Shown here piece after piece: positions 12,458 to 24,137 of a stretch of DNA of 64,000 bases. The stretch's first letter is position 1; each line of letters opens with the position of its first letter. The notes beneath the pieces were generated by a model that did not search any database, had not been told where the DNA came from, and saw only the letters and a program-made list of their open reading frames with translations. Source of the DNA: Hyparrhenia diplandra (lineage: Eukaryota > Streptophyta > Magnoliopsida > Poales > Poaceae). Position numbers and translations under genes: made by a program. Location of the stretch: NCBI GenBank assembly GCA_015847255.1, contig JADLZK010006520.1, positions 124,001-188,000 on the forward strand. The letters are read 5' to 3'.

Positions 12458-13129
12458 TTTTCTATAAACCTAATCAAAGCTAAGAAAGTTTGGTTTGACA
12501 CTCTTCCCATAGTTGCAAGCTTTTTGGAAAGGAGGGAGTACAAATTTGGTCAAACATACTCCACTTGTACTACTCACCGTTTCTATGGACACGAAACCCA
12601 TAGTTGCATGTTTTGTGGAACGGAGGGAATAAGCACGAGCACGACTTGAGTTTGGAGTGGAGAGAGATGTGTTGCACCGACGGCATCACTCTTTCTTTCT
12701 TTACGAGTACGGTAGAGCGGGATGCACGTGTTGCATTTGTTTCCAAAACATGACCGTAGAGAGGCGGTTTTTTTTGTAAACACATGGTGTAGAGATGGGA
12801 ACCAACTCTTTTTTACTTTATTTTTCCTTTTGTAATATTTTGTTTCTTATTTATTATAAAAAAATCCACTCGTTGCCAGGGTTGGTTGCCCGTGTCGAAC
12901 CGCCCGCCGGTTCGGCTTTGAACGCACACCTCCTCATTTTTCGGAGGCGCCAAGTTTCGTAGATGTTAAATACAAGCAAAAAGAACGGGCGGGAGGGCAG
13001 GGCGGCCGGCGAGGGCAAAGATTTACGAATCGAGAGGGCGCGCCAGTTGAAGCCGGCTAGGGCCGCCTAGTCGATCGATCGAATCGGCGGAAAGGCCCGC
13101 AAGAAGGCAAGGGGCCGACGCACGCGCGC
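12458..13129. other. MITE remnants and spacer
   Basis: Three short 'ggaaaggagggagta' / 'ggaacggagggaataag' pieces (about 12524-12632) look like broken Stowaway ends. The rest, including the GC-rich 12880-13120, has no recognisable gene. Confidence 0.4.
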
Positions 13130-13915
13130 GGCGATGACTTGTTTCCTTTGATGCTGCGGATGATCCTGGCATGCGAGATCTTCGTGGCGTTGCAAGGAGC
13201 CCGACGGATTTCTTTCTCCATGGCTCTACTTGTACCTTCCAAGTGCGAGGAAGTTGAATCCTCTTCACCGTGCGACGACATGATCCGGCCAGGTCGCCCG
13301 TCGGCTTCAGTAATCTACGCGGTAGGTGGCGACCACGCCGGAAGTCCTCGAGCCGTGGAGCAATTGGAAGCGCTTCCTCGAGGCCGGTCATCCGAGGCCA
13401 TGTGCTACGTAGGGATGTAGAAGTTGATGGACACGGCGCGGGCTGGTCGTCGGCGCGAAGGAAGACTCCGCCCGCGGATCCGCGGGCTGGCTCGTCAAGC
13501 AAGCCAAGGATCTTTGGGGACCCCAGCGCGGCTTACTTCTTGGCGATGCTAAAGTACCGTCGGAACCCACGGACCCGACGAGCGGTGTGCTCCATGGAAT
13601 CGCCAGGCGGCGCCGGCCGCTCCCGACGGCTGGTGGGAGGGCCTTCGACACGAGCGCACCAAAGGTCAAGCGGGACCTCGAGGACGTTGCGCCCACGGCC
13701 CAAGGTTTTTACCGTGGACGGGGGACGGGGTCACGCCGCCGCCAGGATAGCCACGCCCGTACATGGGGAGGGATGCAAGAGGTATGGGCCCGGCTCGTCA
13801 CCCCCAAAGTCGCCCCGGCACGCGGGCTTCCGGTGCCGCATCATGCATGAGTTCGACCGACGGGCGTGGGGCCTTGAGAGCACGGTGATGTACGCCGCCG
13901 CCAGGATGTGAGATC
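13130..13915 (+). pseudogene. F-box/SEL1-like protein pseudogene, copy 3 (plus strand)
   Basis: Plus-strand pieces in alternating frames spell a protein of the grass F-box/SEL1-like class. A weak F-box-like start (LRMILA..IFVALQ) lies at 13150-13220. One SEL1-like repeat reads NWKRFLEAGH then EAMCYVGM at 13360-13420, and a second reads GDPSAAYFLAMLKYRRNP at 13517-13572. The Cys/His-containing end CRIMHEFDRR is at 13830-13862. At least three frameshifts and one stop (after CYVGM) break it, mostly at CG-rich places where sequence error is also possible. The product would be a substrate adaptor of an SCF ubiquitin ligase. It is related to, but diverged from, the copies at 9.7 and 29.4 kb and lies in the opposite direction. 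Confidence 0.6.
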
Positions 13916-14284
13916 GATGACGACATGCCCCGAAAGCCGGTCGGCTAGCGGGCGGGGCGCTTACCGGAGCGTCGATTTGATATCATTAGCTAGTTCTTCA
14001 ACTTTATTTGATACTATAGTATATATTGTAATGTACTAGTATATACTACTACTTGTGTTTATGTTTACATTATGTTGAACGTAATATTTATTATATTGTA
14101 ATGTACTACGTGTGTTTATGTTTTCCTTATGTTGAACGTAATATGCATTGAAATTTTGGCATCTTCATGTGACCGTAGGTTTTTTTTTGTTAGCAACCGG
14201 CCGGAATTGGTGGGCGAAGTAAATCAAATGCGGGTGCGCGTCCGTGGGGGAGAGATCGAGGGACGACATGACCCTTGAAACGCT
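13916..14284. other. Spacer with a short AT-rich tandem duplication
   Basis: The string 'tattgtaatgtacta' and the following 'tgtgtttatgtt..ttatgttgaacgtaata' occurs at 14024-14086 and again at 14094-14143. No gene seen. Confidence 0.5.
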
Positions 14285-14440
14285 ACCGCAAATTTAATTT
14301 AGGGCGGCGCCTTTTACTACCGACGCAAAGATTTTCATAGAAATAATACTTATGTTTCCAAATTAAACTAGAGTCTATAATTTTGTTTCCATGAGACATG
14401 CACACACCTTTGCATGCGTATCCTACACACCTTGCCGCAA
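14285..14440. repeat. Recurrent ~130-bp module, copy b
   Basis: 'ttagggcggcgccttttactaccgacgc' is followed by a 60-bp insertion-like AT stretch and then 'acacctttgcatgcgtatcctacacacc'. It matches 10680-10812. Confidence 0.6.
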
Positions 14441-15715
14441 ACCGGGCGACGTCTACCATCGCTGGTAGTGTCATCGGCACGATCCCGGTCTCCGATCGGC
14501 GAGGCACCGATTGATGGGCGGTCGAGGACGGCGAAGGGACGGACGGGGACGCGAGCCCTTGTTCATGCACACACGAAATCGAAGTCGGCCGCCTTCCCTC
14601 CTCACACGCCCCGCGGCAAGGCGAGTGGGGCCTCATGGCATGGCAGCCTTTGACCTCCGCGTGCATGCGTGATCGTGATCGCGTCGAACGACTTCCATCA
14701 AATTGAAGAAGGCAATCACATGCACACATGTATTATAAACAAAGTTTTTTTTTGACAACAATGATTACACGGTTATCACAACTAATAAAACGCATGTCGG
14801 GTTTTCATCATCACCGATGCCCGTCATGGCGAGGCACCATTTGGGCTATAGAGCGGGTCGATGACGCCACGGATCATATGCGCCGCCAAGTCGCCCGGCC
14901 CTAAAATTCCATAATGTGTACAGTACAATGGATGTTCTTCCGCCGCCCCGGCCGCCGCCTGGTGGTTGCCTTTGATCTCCCAAAAAACACCTACCGGGCG
15001 GTCGACGCCCGCGGCACGGTGTTACGTTGTTCCGAGTAAGAGCATATTTGGCGGTTTCATGCCCCGACCCGACGGCAAGACGTCGGCGTGATCGCTAAAA
15101 GATGACCCGGAAGCCAAAGACAATCAAGTAGACCTTTTGCGAGGGGCGACCGCACTCTTTTCTTTGTTCAACATTCCGCAGGGCTACACTCTCCCGAACT
15201 CCGGTGATCGGGTAGCCTGTGGTGTCCGACGTGGGCGACGCCCGGGTGTGGGTTGACGCGAGTCGGCCGACGGCACATCGCAGCCACCCAATCACCGGCG
15301 TTCACAAGAGAGGATGTAGACTACAACGCGCCGACTTGCCAAAGAAAGACTAGAATCGAGCGATAGCGCGGCTATACCGAACGCCGAGGGTATCGGAGGG
15401 GCATGAAGTGGAATGGCTCCGCGGACTTGGCGGCACGACAGGTTTTTTTTGTGGAAGCTCTTAGTAGCAAAGTCCACGTGGCGATTCCACTTGAAGCCCC
15501 TCCATCCCGTCGATGTCGCCGGGCGACGGCTAGGTAAAGAACCGGGCGGGCGTCGGATGTGAGCGGCAATAATGCAAAAGCGTGAGCCCGATGTAGGGAG
15601 ACGGGTGATTTTAAAAGTGAGACGGCCGGCGAGGTGGGAGCGAAAGGAAATGGGCGCACGCGCTATCCGCGCGAGTCGTAAGATAAATGTTTTCAAACTG
15701 TTAGTACATTTGTTT
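14441..15715 (-). other. GC-rich gene-like block, not recognised
   Basis: The CpG-rich patches at 14440-14650, 14810-15060 and 15100-15690 have several overlapping open frames on the minus strand (up to 148 codons). No domain or motif is recognised and the frames disagree. It could be a decayed gene of the local family or captured transposon cargo. Confidence 0.35.
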
Positions 15716-15721
15716 TCCATG

Positions 15722-16490
15722 ACAAGATGATCTCAAATCCCAAATCAAAAAAGATGTACGTAAACTAGAAAAGTTTCATGGATATTTGAGAACGACAATC
15801 GTTATATTGGTGGTTTGTGCATCCTTGGTCAATTAAAACATTTAAATTTCAATTTTCATTTTTTAAAATTGAGACCTAGTTTTCCTTTACAAGATGGAGT
15901 AATGTCAAAACAAAAAGTTTGAAACCAGAGAGTTTCATAACTTAGCATGATCTACAATTCTTATTTTTGGTACATTTCCCATCCGACATAGTGCTAGTGA
16001 CATTGGTCACAAATCTTAGAAATCTCTCTCCTAGTTTCATCAACTATATATGAGAATGTGTAAATCATGTGAACAATGTTACCGCGACATCGTCGAATGA
16101 AGAAATGGCCAATATATATAAAAGGTGTACTAAATCCGTTCCAAATTGTAGTTCGTTTAACTTTTCAACCCCAACTTTGACCACTCGTCTTATTCAAATA
16201 TTTATGCAAAATATCTCTTATTTTGTTATAGCTTGCTTTATAACAAATGGTATTTAAGAATGACTTAAATTTAACCTTTTTTTGTGCAAATTTTTTGAAT
16301 AAGACGAAAGTGGTCAAACTTAGGGTCAAAAAAGTTAAACGAACTATAATTTCGAAAAGGGTACATCTTAAGAAGTTATACAACTTTTATGTGCTTGACT
16401 TCTTCCTCTTTGAAATCATTAGATGCTCCAAAAAATGTTATGCGAAGTGGTAATTTTGAAATTCAAATTTCAAATGTTTCCAATAAAACA
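15722..16490. repeat. AT-rich repeat R1, copy 1 (paired with 27995-28560)
   Basis: The order of phrases (gatctcaaat..aaaaaag; tttcatggatatttgagaac; gacctagttttcctttacaag; gagagtttcataacttagca; gtgctagtgacatt; tcttagaaatctctct) is the same as at 27995-28440. It continues past a MITE into 16370-16490, matching 28430-28570. No coding capacity. Confidence 0.8.
16130..16361. mobile_element. Stowaway MITE inside repeat R1
   Basis: The ends are inverted: ccgttccaaattgtagttcg and the complement of cgaactataatttcg. The inversion extends inward through gaccactcgtcttattcaaa / ttgaataagacgaaagtggtc. TA lies at 16128-16129 and 16362-16363. The paralogous site at about 28425 has no insert. Its sequence is close to the MITE at 8693-8920. 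Confidence 0.8.
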
Positions 16491-18127
16491 TGACAAAAGT
16501 AATAGCAAGTAAGAATACAATATCCCCGTACAACATTTTTTAATAAAAATAGAAAGAAAAACCATCACATTTGGAGTTACTACGAGGGAGAAAGACTAGT
16601 CACAAGTTTTGGCCACAGATTAAAAAGAAAATCGAGTTCTTGAGTGGGAAGGCCTTGCGGAAGGACCATGGCGGTCGGGCGGTGCACTCCGGTAGTGGCG
16701 AAAACGACGTCCGTCGAAAAAAAAAAATTAGGGGCGGCGCCTTTTCTTGCGACGCGTGACTAGGTGTACACCTACGCAAAGCGCCTCTATAACCCGTGAC
16801 ACGCGGCTGATCATATCCACACCCTTGCATGCGAATCCTTCTATAGAATAGGGCCCACGTGTGCAAAAGCGGCGCAATGCTCGTCATCATCCGCACCGCA
16901 CCGTGATGGATGCCCGTCTCGAATGACGCAGGCATCGACCGGGAAGACGAGAACGAGCGGACGGATGCCTACACTACTACGGTACTCCTACGGTCATGAG
17001 ACTCCTTTTTCCCAAAGACGAAGTCGTAACTTAGCACTCCATACAAAGATAGGAGTACTACTGGTGTTGTACTACTATAGTATATTTTTTTCCAATCCAA
17101 ACAACACACTCTTTCACTCGTTTTTTATTTATTCTATAAATGGTGTGGTGGGAGGTTTCGTGATGCTTCTAGGCAGTGAAGAACAGGTTTTGATGATTTT
17201 TTTAATTGCCAACGGGTCCCGCGATATTTGTACACCGTAAAGCTGCCGAGTCAGGCGCCTTCGCCCGATTCGCTCGGTGGTCGCCCGATCTCCCCGCAAC
17301 ACCCGGTGTTGGCCCTGCATGGATGAAAACGGACGGAAAAACCTCATTTGTACGGGCGGGATCGAGTTCGAAAATGCGGGTACGGAAACAGAATCGGAAT
17401 ATCGTAAAAAGTACCTTTAAACGAACCAATACGGAAGTTGAGCCGGAAAAGAATAACGCGATCAAATATTCTCGAGTATACATGGACAAAGTCATAAAAT
17501 AATGTACACATATGAAGTTATTAGTCCAATATTCAATAGTACGCCTTTGTGTTAGCTTGTTAACGTATGCATAATCGATGATTATAATGTTTTTTTGAAC
17601 ATATAAATTTTTAGACATAATAACTTATGGAGATTAAAAACGCCTTGAAAAACGGATTAAATACGGGTCAATTTCGGTGGGAAACGGGCTTACTCGGAAC
17701 GGACGGAAAACCCCTATTTCTACTAACGCATCTAAAACGGGATTCACAAAAATACGGACAAAAATAGTGTAAATCTTGTGAATGTGAACTCCCCAAAAAA
17801 AAGTGTAAATCTTGTGAACAATGTCACACGCCGCTCCTCCTGGCGCTCCGCGACGCTGAAGCTCCTCGGCTGCCCGCTCCGCCACACCTCACCCTTGCAT
17901 GCGAATCCTCTACGATCCCACGCACCTCGTTCTAGAATAGGGCCCATGTCTACCACTGTTGTTCTCCCGGCTTGTCCGGGGTGGTCGGTTCAACAGTGCT
18001 TTTCTCTCACAACATCTATCCGCACTCATGTCGAGCGCGGGCCCATCACTAGTCCCCTCAAGGCAAGCATGCGTGAGTGAGGAGGGAAAAGGTTGAGAGA
18101 GCGCCCACGCTTGATGGGCTCCACGAT
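16491..18127. other. Mixed repeat fragments, including modules c and d
   Basis: 16566-16628 holds the dispersed 'ggagttac...gagggagaaagactagt' motif. 16728-16850 is another copy of the ~130-bp module, and 17880-17950 a shorter one with the same 'cccttgcatgcgaatcc...tagaatagggccca' end. 17310-17770 has 'gatgaaaacggacggaaa' and 'cggaacggacggaaaaccc' phrases typical of some hAT-like non-autonomous elements, but no clear borders. No gene is supported. Confidence 0.4.
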
Positions 18128-18296
18128 TTTAATTATTGCCTGTAATTTTTTAGTCTCATTTAAGTCCCTAAATTACCAAACATGAGGACTAGAGACTAAT
18201 TTTTTAGTCCCAATTAGTCCCTATTTCAAAAGACTCTTGGGAGAGACTAGGGACTAATCTCTAGTCCCTAGTCCCATGAACCAAACTTAAAAAACG
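18128..18296. mobile_element. Tourist/PIF-like MITE remnant with AGTCCC motifs
   Basis: The left part has tagtctcatttaagtcccta and the right part gggactaatctctagtccct, followed by 'catgaaccaaac', a common Tourist-like MITE end. The left terminus is degraded. Confidence 0.45.
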
Positions 18297-18297
18297 T

Positions 18298-18826
18298 TAT
18301 AACTCACAAAACCAAAAATCCAAATTAAATTTGTTTCAATAAATCCTTCAAAAACAGGATCACACATGAATATATTTAGATAAAATTATAAGTGGACCTA
18401 GCAATTATTGGTATAGAGATATAGAAGAGATGGGTGCGGGGAGAAAGTGTCAGTAAAGGAGAGAATCTTATCACACCGGGATGTATAGAGGTTCCCTATT
18501 CCGAGTCTAATTGCCGTTTGCCCCCTGTTTTTTAAACTTTGCTCGTTTGCCCTGTTTTTGGTTTTCCAATTGCATAAATGCCCCAAATAGGGGCAAACGA
18601 GCAATTAGACTCCAAAAAAAGGGGCGATTGCACAATTGTTCCAAGAAAATAAAGGAACATATGAGTGCCGATATATCTCTACTCTACTATATCAACTACC
18701 ATCAAGTGGGGTCTACTTATAATTTTATCTAAATATATCCATGTGAGATCTTGTTTTCAAGGATTTATTCAAATTCAATGGTGTAATCAAAATTTAATTT
18801 CGCTTTTGGTTTGGAGTATAACATTT
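18298..18826. mobile_element. Fold-back element with a nested palindrome
   Basis: Left arm 18301-18440 and right arm about 18660-18820 are inverted copies. They share tatatttagataaaattataagt, aataaatcctt and the rest in complement. Between them, 18500-18525 (gagtctaattgccgtttgcccc) and 18586-18612 (ggggcaaacgagcaattagactc) form a second inner palindrome. The inner unit may be a separate insertion. Non-coding. Confidence 0.7.
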
Positions 18827-19239
18827 TGTAGGTAGTTGAAATCATGGGGCCCACCTTTGGTGGTCCCTCGCCTCCCCGCGGCGCATACTTGTTCCCTTTG
18901 TTGTCCGGACGTGGCCCGGTCCGGATGCTCCGTACTCCACGCCACAGATCCTTGTTGGAGGTCGAACCTCGGTGTGCGGCTTTTTTCAGATAATTCTCCT
19001 ATAAACAGTCCGCCAGAACCTATCCGGATCCGCCGGCCCGGCACCAACATTACTTTTTTCTCACAACAAATCGGCACCCGACCGGCTAACACCACCAAAC
19101 GCGTTTTCCCAAAGACGGGTATGTAAAAACTTACTATACGAGAGTTGTATTTTTCCCAAAGACTGAATTTCCCTAATCATTTCAACTGAAATCAAACATC
19201 CAAACATCACAAATTTGGAAAAATATAACACATTGTAGG
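18827..19239. other. Spacer preceding the LTR retrotransposon
   Basis: It contains one 'ttttttctcacaacaaatc' motif (about 19054) and the block matching 11255-11320. No gene. Confidence 0.45.
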
Positions 19240-19244
19240 GTTAT

Positions 19245-20814
19245 TGTTGGCGTTTCTTAACGCAATCACTAAGAATAAATATTATCCTTAATGATAACGA
19301 GAGAAGCGTCGGTGATAGATAAATTGAATATTGCAAGGGTCAACCCGCAAGCGCACGGATCTATCATCGTAGCATTTCACGGGAGTATTCGGGTATCGTT
19401 CATTTATATTTTCCCATGGGAAGGCAGGTTTAGATTTAATATGATGATGATAGCCCACAATGTATGTATGGATAGCCACTAATCATGTACGGGGGTAAGT
19501 GACAATAATATTGGAGATAGTGGTGACACACACACTTCTTGAGCACTAGAAGGAATAAATAGGAAATAACAAGAAAGGAAAATCTACGTTGAGTTGGCTA
19601 TTCTAATATCGCCAATGCGCCGGACTATAGTCTACATATGTCATTCATGGTTCATTGCGAGAGATGGGCTAAAATGATGAGGAGATGCCCAGCGGCTGGT
19701 ATATGCCACCGGTGACACTTGATAAGACTCCAACCCGACACGGACGTGGAGGAGTGCGGCGAATAACGAGCTGTTCACCATCGCGCCGCCTACCTCACTA
19801 CCGTGGGATGCGGCATTTCGGATGATTCTCTATAGACCTAAGCACCACGCTTACGTTTATAGAAAACTACCTAAACCCCCTAGGTACCCCGACCCTACGG
19901 ATCGACATGGCAAGAGTAAAGGTAAACCCGAAGGTACACCGGACCATCACCTAGCTTAGTTCTACTACGTTCCAAGAGCGATATATGATTCAATTAGCCT
20001 AAAGTTAGTCATGTTAATTATCACATCATACTAACTATACTCTAGTTGGCACAATATGAATATAACATGAGGATAACTATACTCTAGTTCATATGCATTG
20101 CGATATAAATAATGAGACTTGAATAAAGGAAAGAACTTCATAGTAAATTACCAAAAGATCCTTCCAAGGGGACAAGCCCTCCTTGAAGCTTTGCCTAACT
20201 CGAATCCTACTACTAAACTAATGAAGTGGAGAGAGTAGAGCTCAAGGTAAGGATGTAACAATGTGTAATGTGTGTGTGTGTGAGTGTGTTACAAGTGAGG
20301 AGTGCCTCTCTTTATATAGTGGAGAGGAGGAGGGAATGGAGGGCTCTCCTTGCTTGAGGTCTTCTTGGCGGAGCGAGTTTGCACCGCATGCAACCGCCGA
20401 GTGAAAAACCGCTCCAAACCGCCGAGAGAAAGGGGCGGGAACAGAGGGCGAAAATTTGCGCCGACCGCCGCGGTCTTGCCGGCCGCCCCTAGGGTGGGCC
20501 TCCCGGCCCCTTCCTCTCCTGTTGCGCGTTTTTGTCCTTCAAATGTTGGGCCTATGGTGGTGCATGGTCAGTTTGTGTGCGCGGGTTTGGTCCTCTTGCT
20601 AGATCCACTCCTTGGCGTCTTTTATTCAATAAACGCTTTCTAATTTATTTGGCGACTTTATACCTGTTTCCACTCTTATACACGCAAAACATAATTTCTA
20701 CGAATACAAGTGGAACTAGGTTAGAAGTAAAGGTATATGTAACATAAGTTTGCCCCTTTCTCATGAATTGGATAAGGGTTGGCGGTATAATATACTCGAT
20801 AATGACCGCCAACA
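19245..20814 (-). repeat. Left LTR (3' LTR of the minus-oriented element)
   Basis: 1570 bp with TGTTGGC...GCCAACA ends. It carries the same TATA-like stretch (about 20311-20319) and GC-rich block (20440-20520) as the right LTR. It differs from the right copy mainly by small indels and swaps in CG-rich places. Confidence 0.92.
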
Positions 20815-20828
20815 AGTCCCCCAAGCTT
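20815..20828 (-). other. Polypurine tract
   Basis: The minus strand reads aagcttgggggact immediately before TGTTGGCGGT of the 3' LTR, as expected for the plus-strand priming site. The preceding 'cgggacgagcaaagg' is a phrase commonly found before this tract in grass gypsy elements. Confidence 0.75.
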
Positions 20829-21789
20829 AACCTTTGCTCGTCCCGAGCAAATAGCTAAGTGTTTGGTTGTTGATCGGGGAGTTGCTACAATGCCGATATA
20901 TTTCAAAATGTACCATGCTCATAATAAAGTATTCTTCCGTTGTTTAAATAAATTGGCATTTTTTATCTATCCTTGTTTACTTAAATCATATGGGGCTTAT
21001 AACATTCTCCAAACTCTTGGGTTATTGCAAGATAGAACGGTTTTCATAGAAGCACTAGTCATTCATTCTTTGATTGATCATTCATGCGGAGATTTTTGTA
21101 ATGATTCCTTAAATCATCTCGGGTGTGCAAACCATAAGGAGAAACAAGTCATAAGCCTTGATCAAGATGTGCAAGTGAAATTTTATTTCTTTTTGATAAG
21201 GTATGGGCTAGCTCTTATTTCTTTTTAGAGAAGTGGGCTCTACTCGCCCTCGGACACTTGTCCATTATTCTTCTCTCTCTTCTCTTTTTTTTTTTAGAGG
21301 CGGGTATCAAAGTACCCATTGTTTTATTTTTCGGACACACGTCCATTTTTTTTTCTAGCTTAGCCCATAACCTATTTTTTGGCAATGTGAATGTGAATCT
21401 TGATCAAAAGCGTATGACAGGTGTCTCACATAGGCTATTATGAGAATTTTGATCATTAAGGAATTTTGGAAATTATTCTCCGAATGATGAATCTCTCTTA
21501 GAACAAAATCATAGTAGATTCTTTTTTTACCATATCATATCCGGCAATAGCTTAGAGAAGAATCGTGTGTTTGCATACCCACAATTCATTAAGTTTTAGG
21601 ACAAGACAAGTTGAGCCAATAAACTTAAACATTGGGGAATACAATGTTATGAACTAGGTGCAAATTGAACTATAGAGCAACTATTCATCATTTCAACTTC
21701 AGAGAAATTAAGCATCCTTATACTACATATTGGAGTGGAATCATATTTTTGTTCTTTTCATTTTTTTTAAAGGAAATGAAAATGAAAAA
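20829..21789. other. 3' untranslated part of the retrotransposon
   Basis: AT-rich sequence between the last ORF and the polypurine tract, with 'ggacacttgtcc'-type short repeats near 21250-21350. No gene. Confidence 0.6.
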
Positions 21790-22300
21790 CTAAGAGATAA
21801 AATAAAATGATAGGGGAGGTAGGTACTTACCTCCGTGGGGGTCCTCCCCCAAGCTAGCTGATGGCCTATGGGTTAGGGGTAGTACCCCATGTGGCGCGTA
21901 ACGCCAAGCGTGCCTCGTGCTCTGCCGTCTCCGTTCCGCCTCCTCTGCTTGGTGTTGCAGGTACTGCTGATGGCGTTGATCGGAAACCTGCACAAAACTA
22001 GTGAGTGACTGCGCAATCTCACCTGTGCGGAGTTCCACATTCCCGAGTCGGGTGTTGATCTCTTGGAGCGCTCTGGGGTCCACCGTGAGAGTGGCGTGGT
22101 GGGCATCCCTTCGGAGTCGGAGGACACTGTGTGTGTCTCATGCCATGCCGACCCTCCCGCTTGGTGCGGATGAGGTGTGAACATCCCCTCATCTTTGGAA
22201 GGTGGGTGTGAGCGGGGTTCAGCGTTGGTGTAAAGAACCGGGCGTGGGCAGCATCGGTGCGGGTGTAGGCCGTGGCATCTATGAACCACTAGCCTCACCC
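21790..22300 (-). pseudogene. Second downstream ORF with coiled-coil-like end
   Basis: The minus-strand frame MDPRALQEINTRLGNVELR and onward (22083 to about 21930) has a heptad-like, Gln/Glu-rich helix ending in QAEEAERRRQ. It probably continues the ORF above. A stop is met before the 3' LTR. I know no assigned function. Confidence 0.45.
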
Positions 22301-22821
22301 GTAGCTCTCCTTCGTGATGACCTCGAGAAACAGAACTCTGCGTGCTTTCGTCTAGCTCAACTAGAGCGAAGGTGAGTGATGGGGATTTACATAATGAGAG
22401 TTCGGGTTAGGGGGCGGAATCTCATTTATATATCCGGAGGAAAATAATAGATAATCTTCTCGTGGTCATTCTCATCAAATTTTATTATGTGCCCTTGCAT
22501 CGAGGTGTGATAATGAAATTTCAGGTGGAGTATCTAGGTATGTGACATTCTAGCCTTGCAATGCACCAATGTTACTAGCAATCCTTGTCACAAGAGAGGT
22601 ACAATAAGCAGGTGTGGATTGTTTAAAATTGCTAAGCATGCATTTTATGATTTCTTTTATAGGAGCAATCTTTCTCTTTGTGAACTATGGCAAAGAGGCA
22701 TTGCATCTCAACATCAAAAGGCGACGAAATTCTTGCCTAGGGAACAAAGTTATGGCAATCCATTTTTGCATAAATTTCAATGTTGGGTGATGTATGTTGG
22801 CATTAGTAGGGCCGAAACCTA

Positions 22822-23395
22822 GGATGCAGTAGGAACTATGGTGGAGATTTCGGTGAAAAAGGCGACACGATTAAAATACGGTAAAGCAACGACTAGGTTT
22901 GTGCAACATTTCTTAGCATCAAAGCCTATGTGCCTAGCTAGTTCTTGCCAAGTGTAATAGTGATATTGACTAAAAAGTAAAGAAGCTAACACCACGATCA
23001 TGAACTTCCAAAGATCCTAGAAATTGGATGGTGAGGAGGCGAGCACGGCTCATCGAGGGGAGCAATCCGGACCATCCGATAGTTTTTCAAATGATGGGGA
23101 ATTCATTGTCCATACCTAGTTTTTCGAGGGCGTCGTCGGGGGCGAGGAGCGGGGGCGAAGTCTCGGTTCTTGAGGATGTTGTAGGCTTGCATCTCCGTTC
23201 TCCTTCCGGTCGAGGTGCGGTGCATCGGCTTCCTCGATCGTCATCCCCGTGGGTGCTTGTTCTTGCTCTTGCTCTTGCGAGGGTGCGTCTTCTTCGTATG
23301 CTTCGGCGTTGTCGAAGTGTGTGCGAACTTCCTTGGGAGAGCCTCGCTTCTTCTCACGCCCTTCTTGATCGTGCTTGCCGCTTTCACGAACATGT
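22822..23395 (-). pseudogene. Extra ORF after pol position, Athila ORF-like, frameshifted
   Basis: Starting with MFVKAASTIKKG near 23393, the minus strand encodes an acidic Gln/Glu-rich stretch (DAPSQEQEQEQAPTG). Then follows a part resembling the additional ORF of grass Athila-type elements: MDNEFPI around 23107, a part ending in SFFTF..QYHYYTWQELARHIGF at 22935-22975, and ALPYFNRVAFFTEIS near 22860. The role of this protein is not established. At least two frameshifts are present. It sits behind the candidate internal promoter. Confidence 0.5.
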
Positions 23396-23589
23396 TAGCG
23401 AACAAAAAGCAAGCGGAATGGAAACAAGTGCTTACTCTTGGAGAGGACTTGGGAGAGAGAGCTTGTGAGAGAGAGTGTCTTGGTGTTCTTGCACTAACGC
23501 TTGGGAATGCTTTGTGGAGTGCAAGGAGTGAGCAAGTAGCAAAATGAGAGAGTGAGGGAGTGAGAATGAGAGGGGTGGAGAGCTCTCCG

Positions 23590-23612
23590 GCCACCTCGTG
23601 AATTTATAGCCC
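23590..23612 (-). promoter_or_regulatory. Possible internal promoter of the retrotransposon
   Basis: The minus strand has GGCTATAAATTCACG, followed by a CT-rich leader of about 110 bases (tctccacccctctcattctc...) and then a start codon near 23393. This resembles a TATA promoter with a pyrimidine-rich transcript start, well inside the element and after the protease. An AT-rich block (23830-24110) lies upstream of it. Function is inferred. Confidence 0.45.
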
Positions 23613-24137
23613 GATGCACCCCGACACTCGGACGAGGGCAGCGGCTGGCGATGTGGCCGTTTGGCCCGTGAGGAGGCGCGCTGTGGGGGCGGCCGGCCCA
23701 ATGCGGCGGCCGGCCCCATCACAGGCCCTCTGTCACCCTGCTTTGGCGGTGAGTTCAAGCGGTCGAATCCGGCCGTTGTGCGATCAGTGCAACGGTTGGG
23801 TTCGACCCGAAACTTTGTTTCTTTTTTTTCATTTTCTCTCATTTTATAAATGTTTAAGAATTTTTTTTTAGAATAAAGTTTTATTCAGAATATGGCATTA
23901 TTTATAAAATCTTATCAATATATATATATTATTTATATTATTATTTTTATATTTTAATTAACATGGCAATGAGATTAAAATATGAAAAGGAATTCTTTTA
24001 ATATTAAAGAATATGGTAATAAAAGGAAATTAATTAATTAAAGAGGTTTTGAATTCAAATATTAAAAATAATTTAATATGAGGAAAATAAATTTATAGAA
24101 GGAAAATATTTATTTCTTACCTTAGTGAAGCTTACCT

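Noticed and set aside
13023..13502. 159-codon minus-strand ORF
   Set aside because: It is the antisense of the plus-strand F-box/SEL1-like pseudogene and shows no motif.
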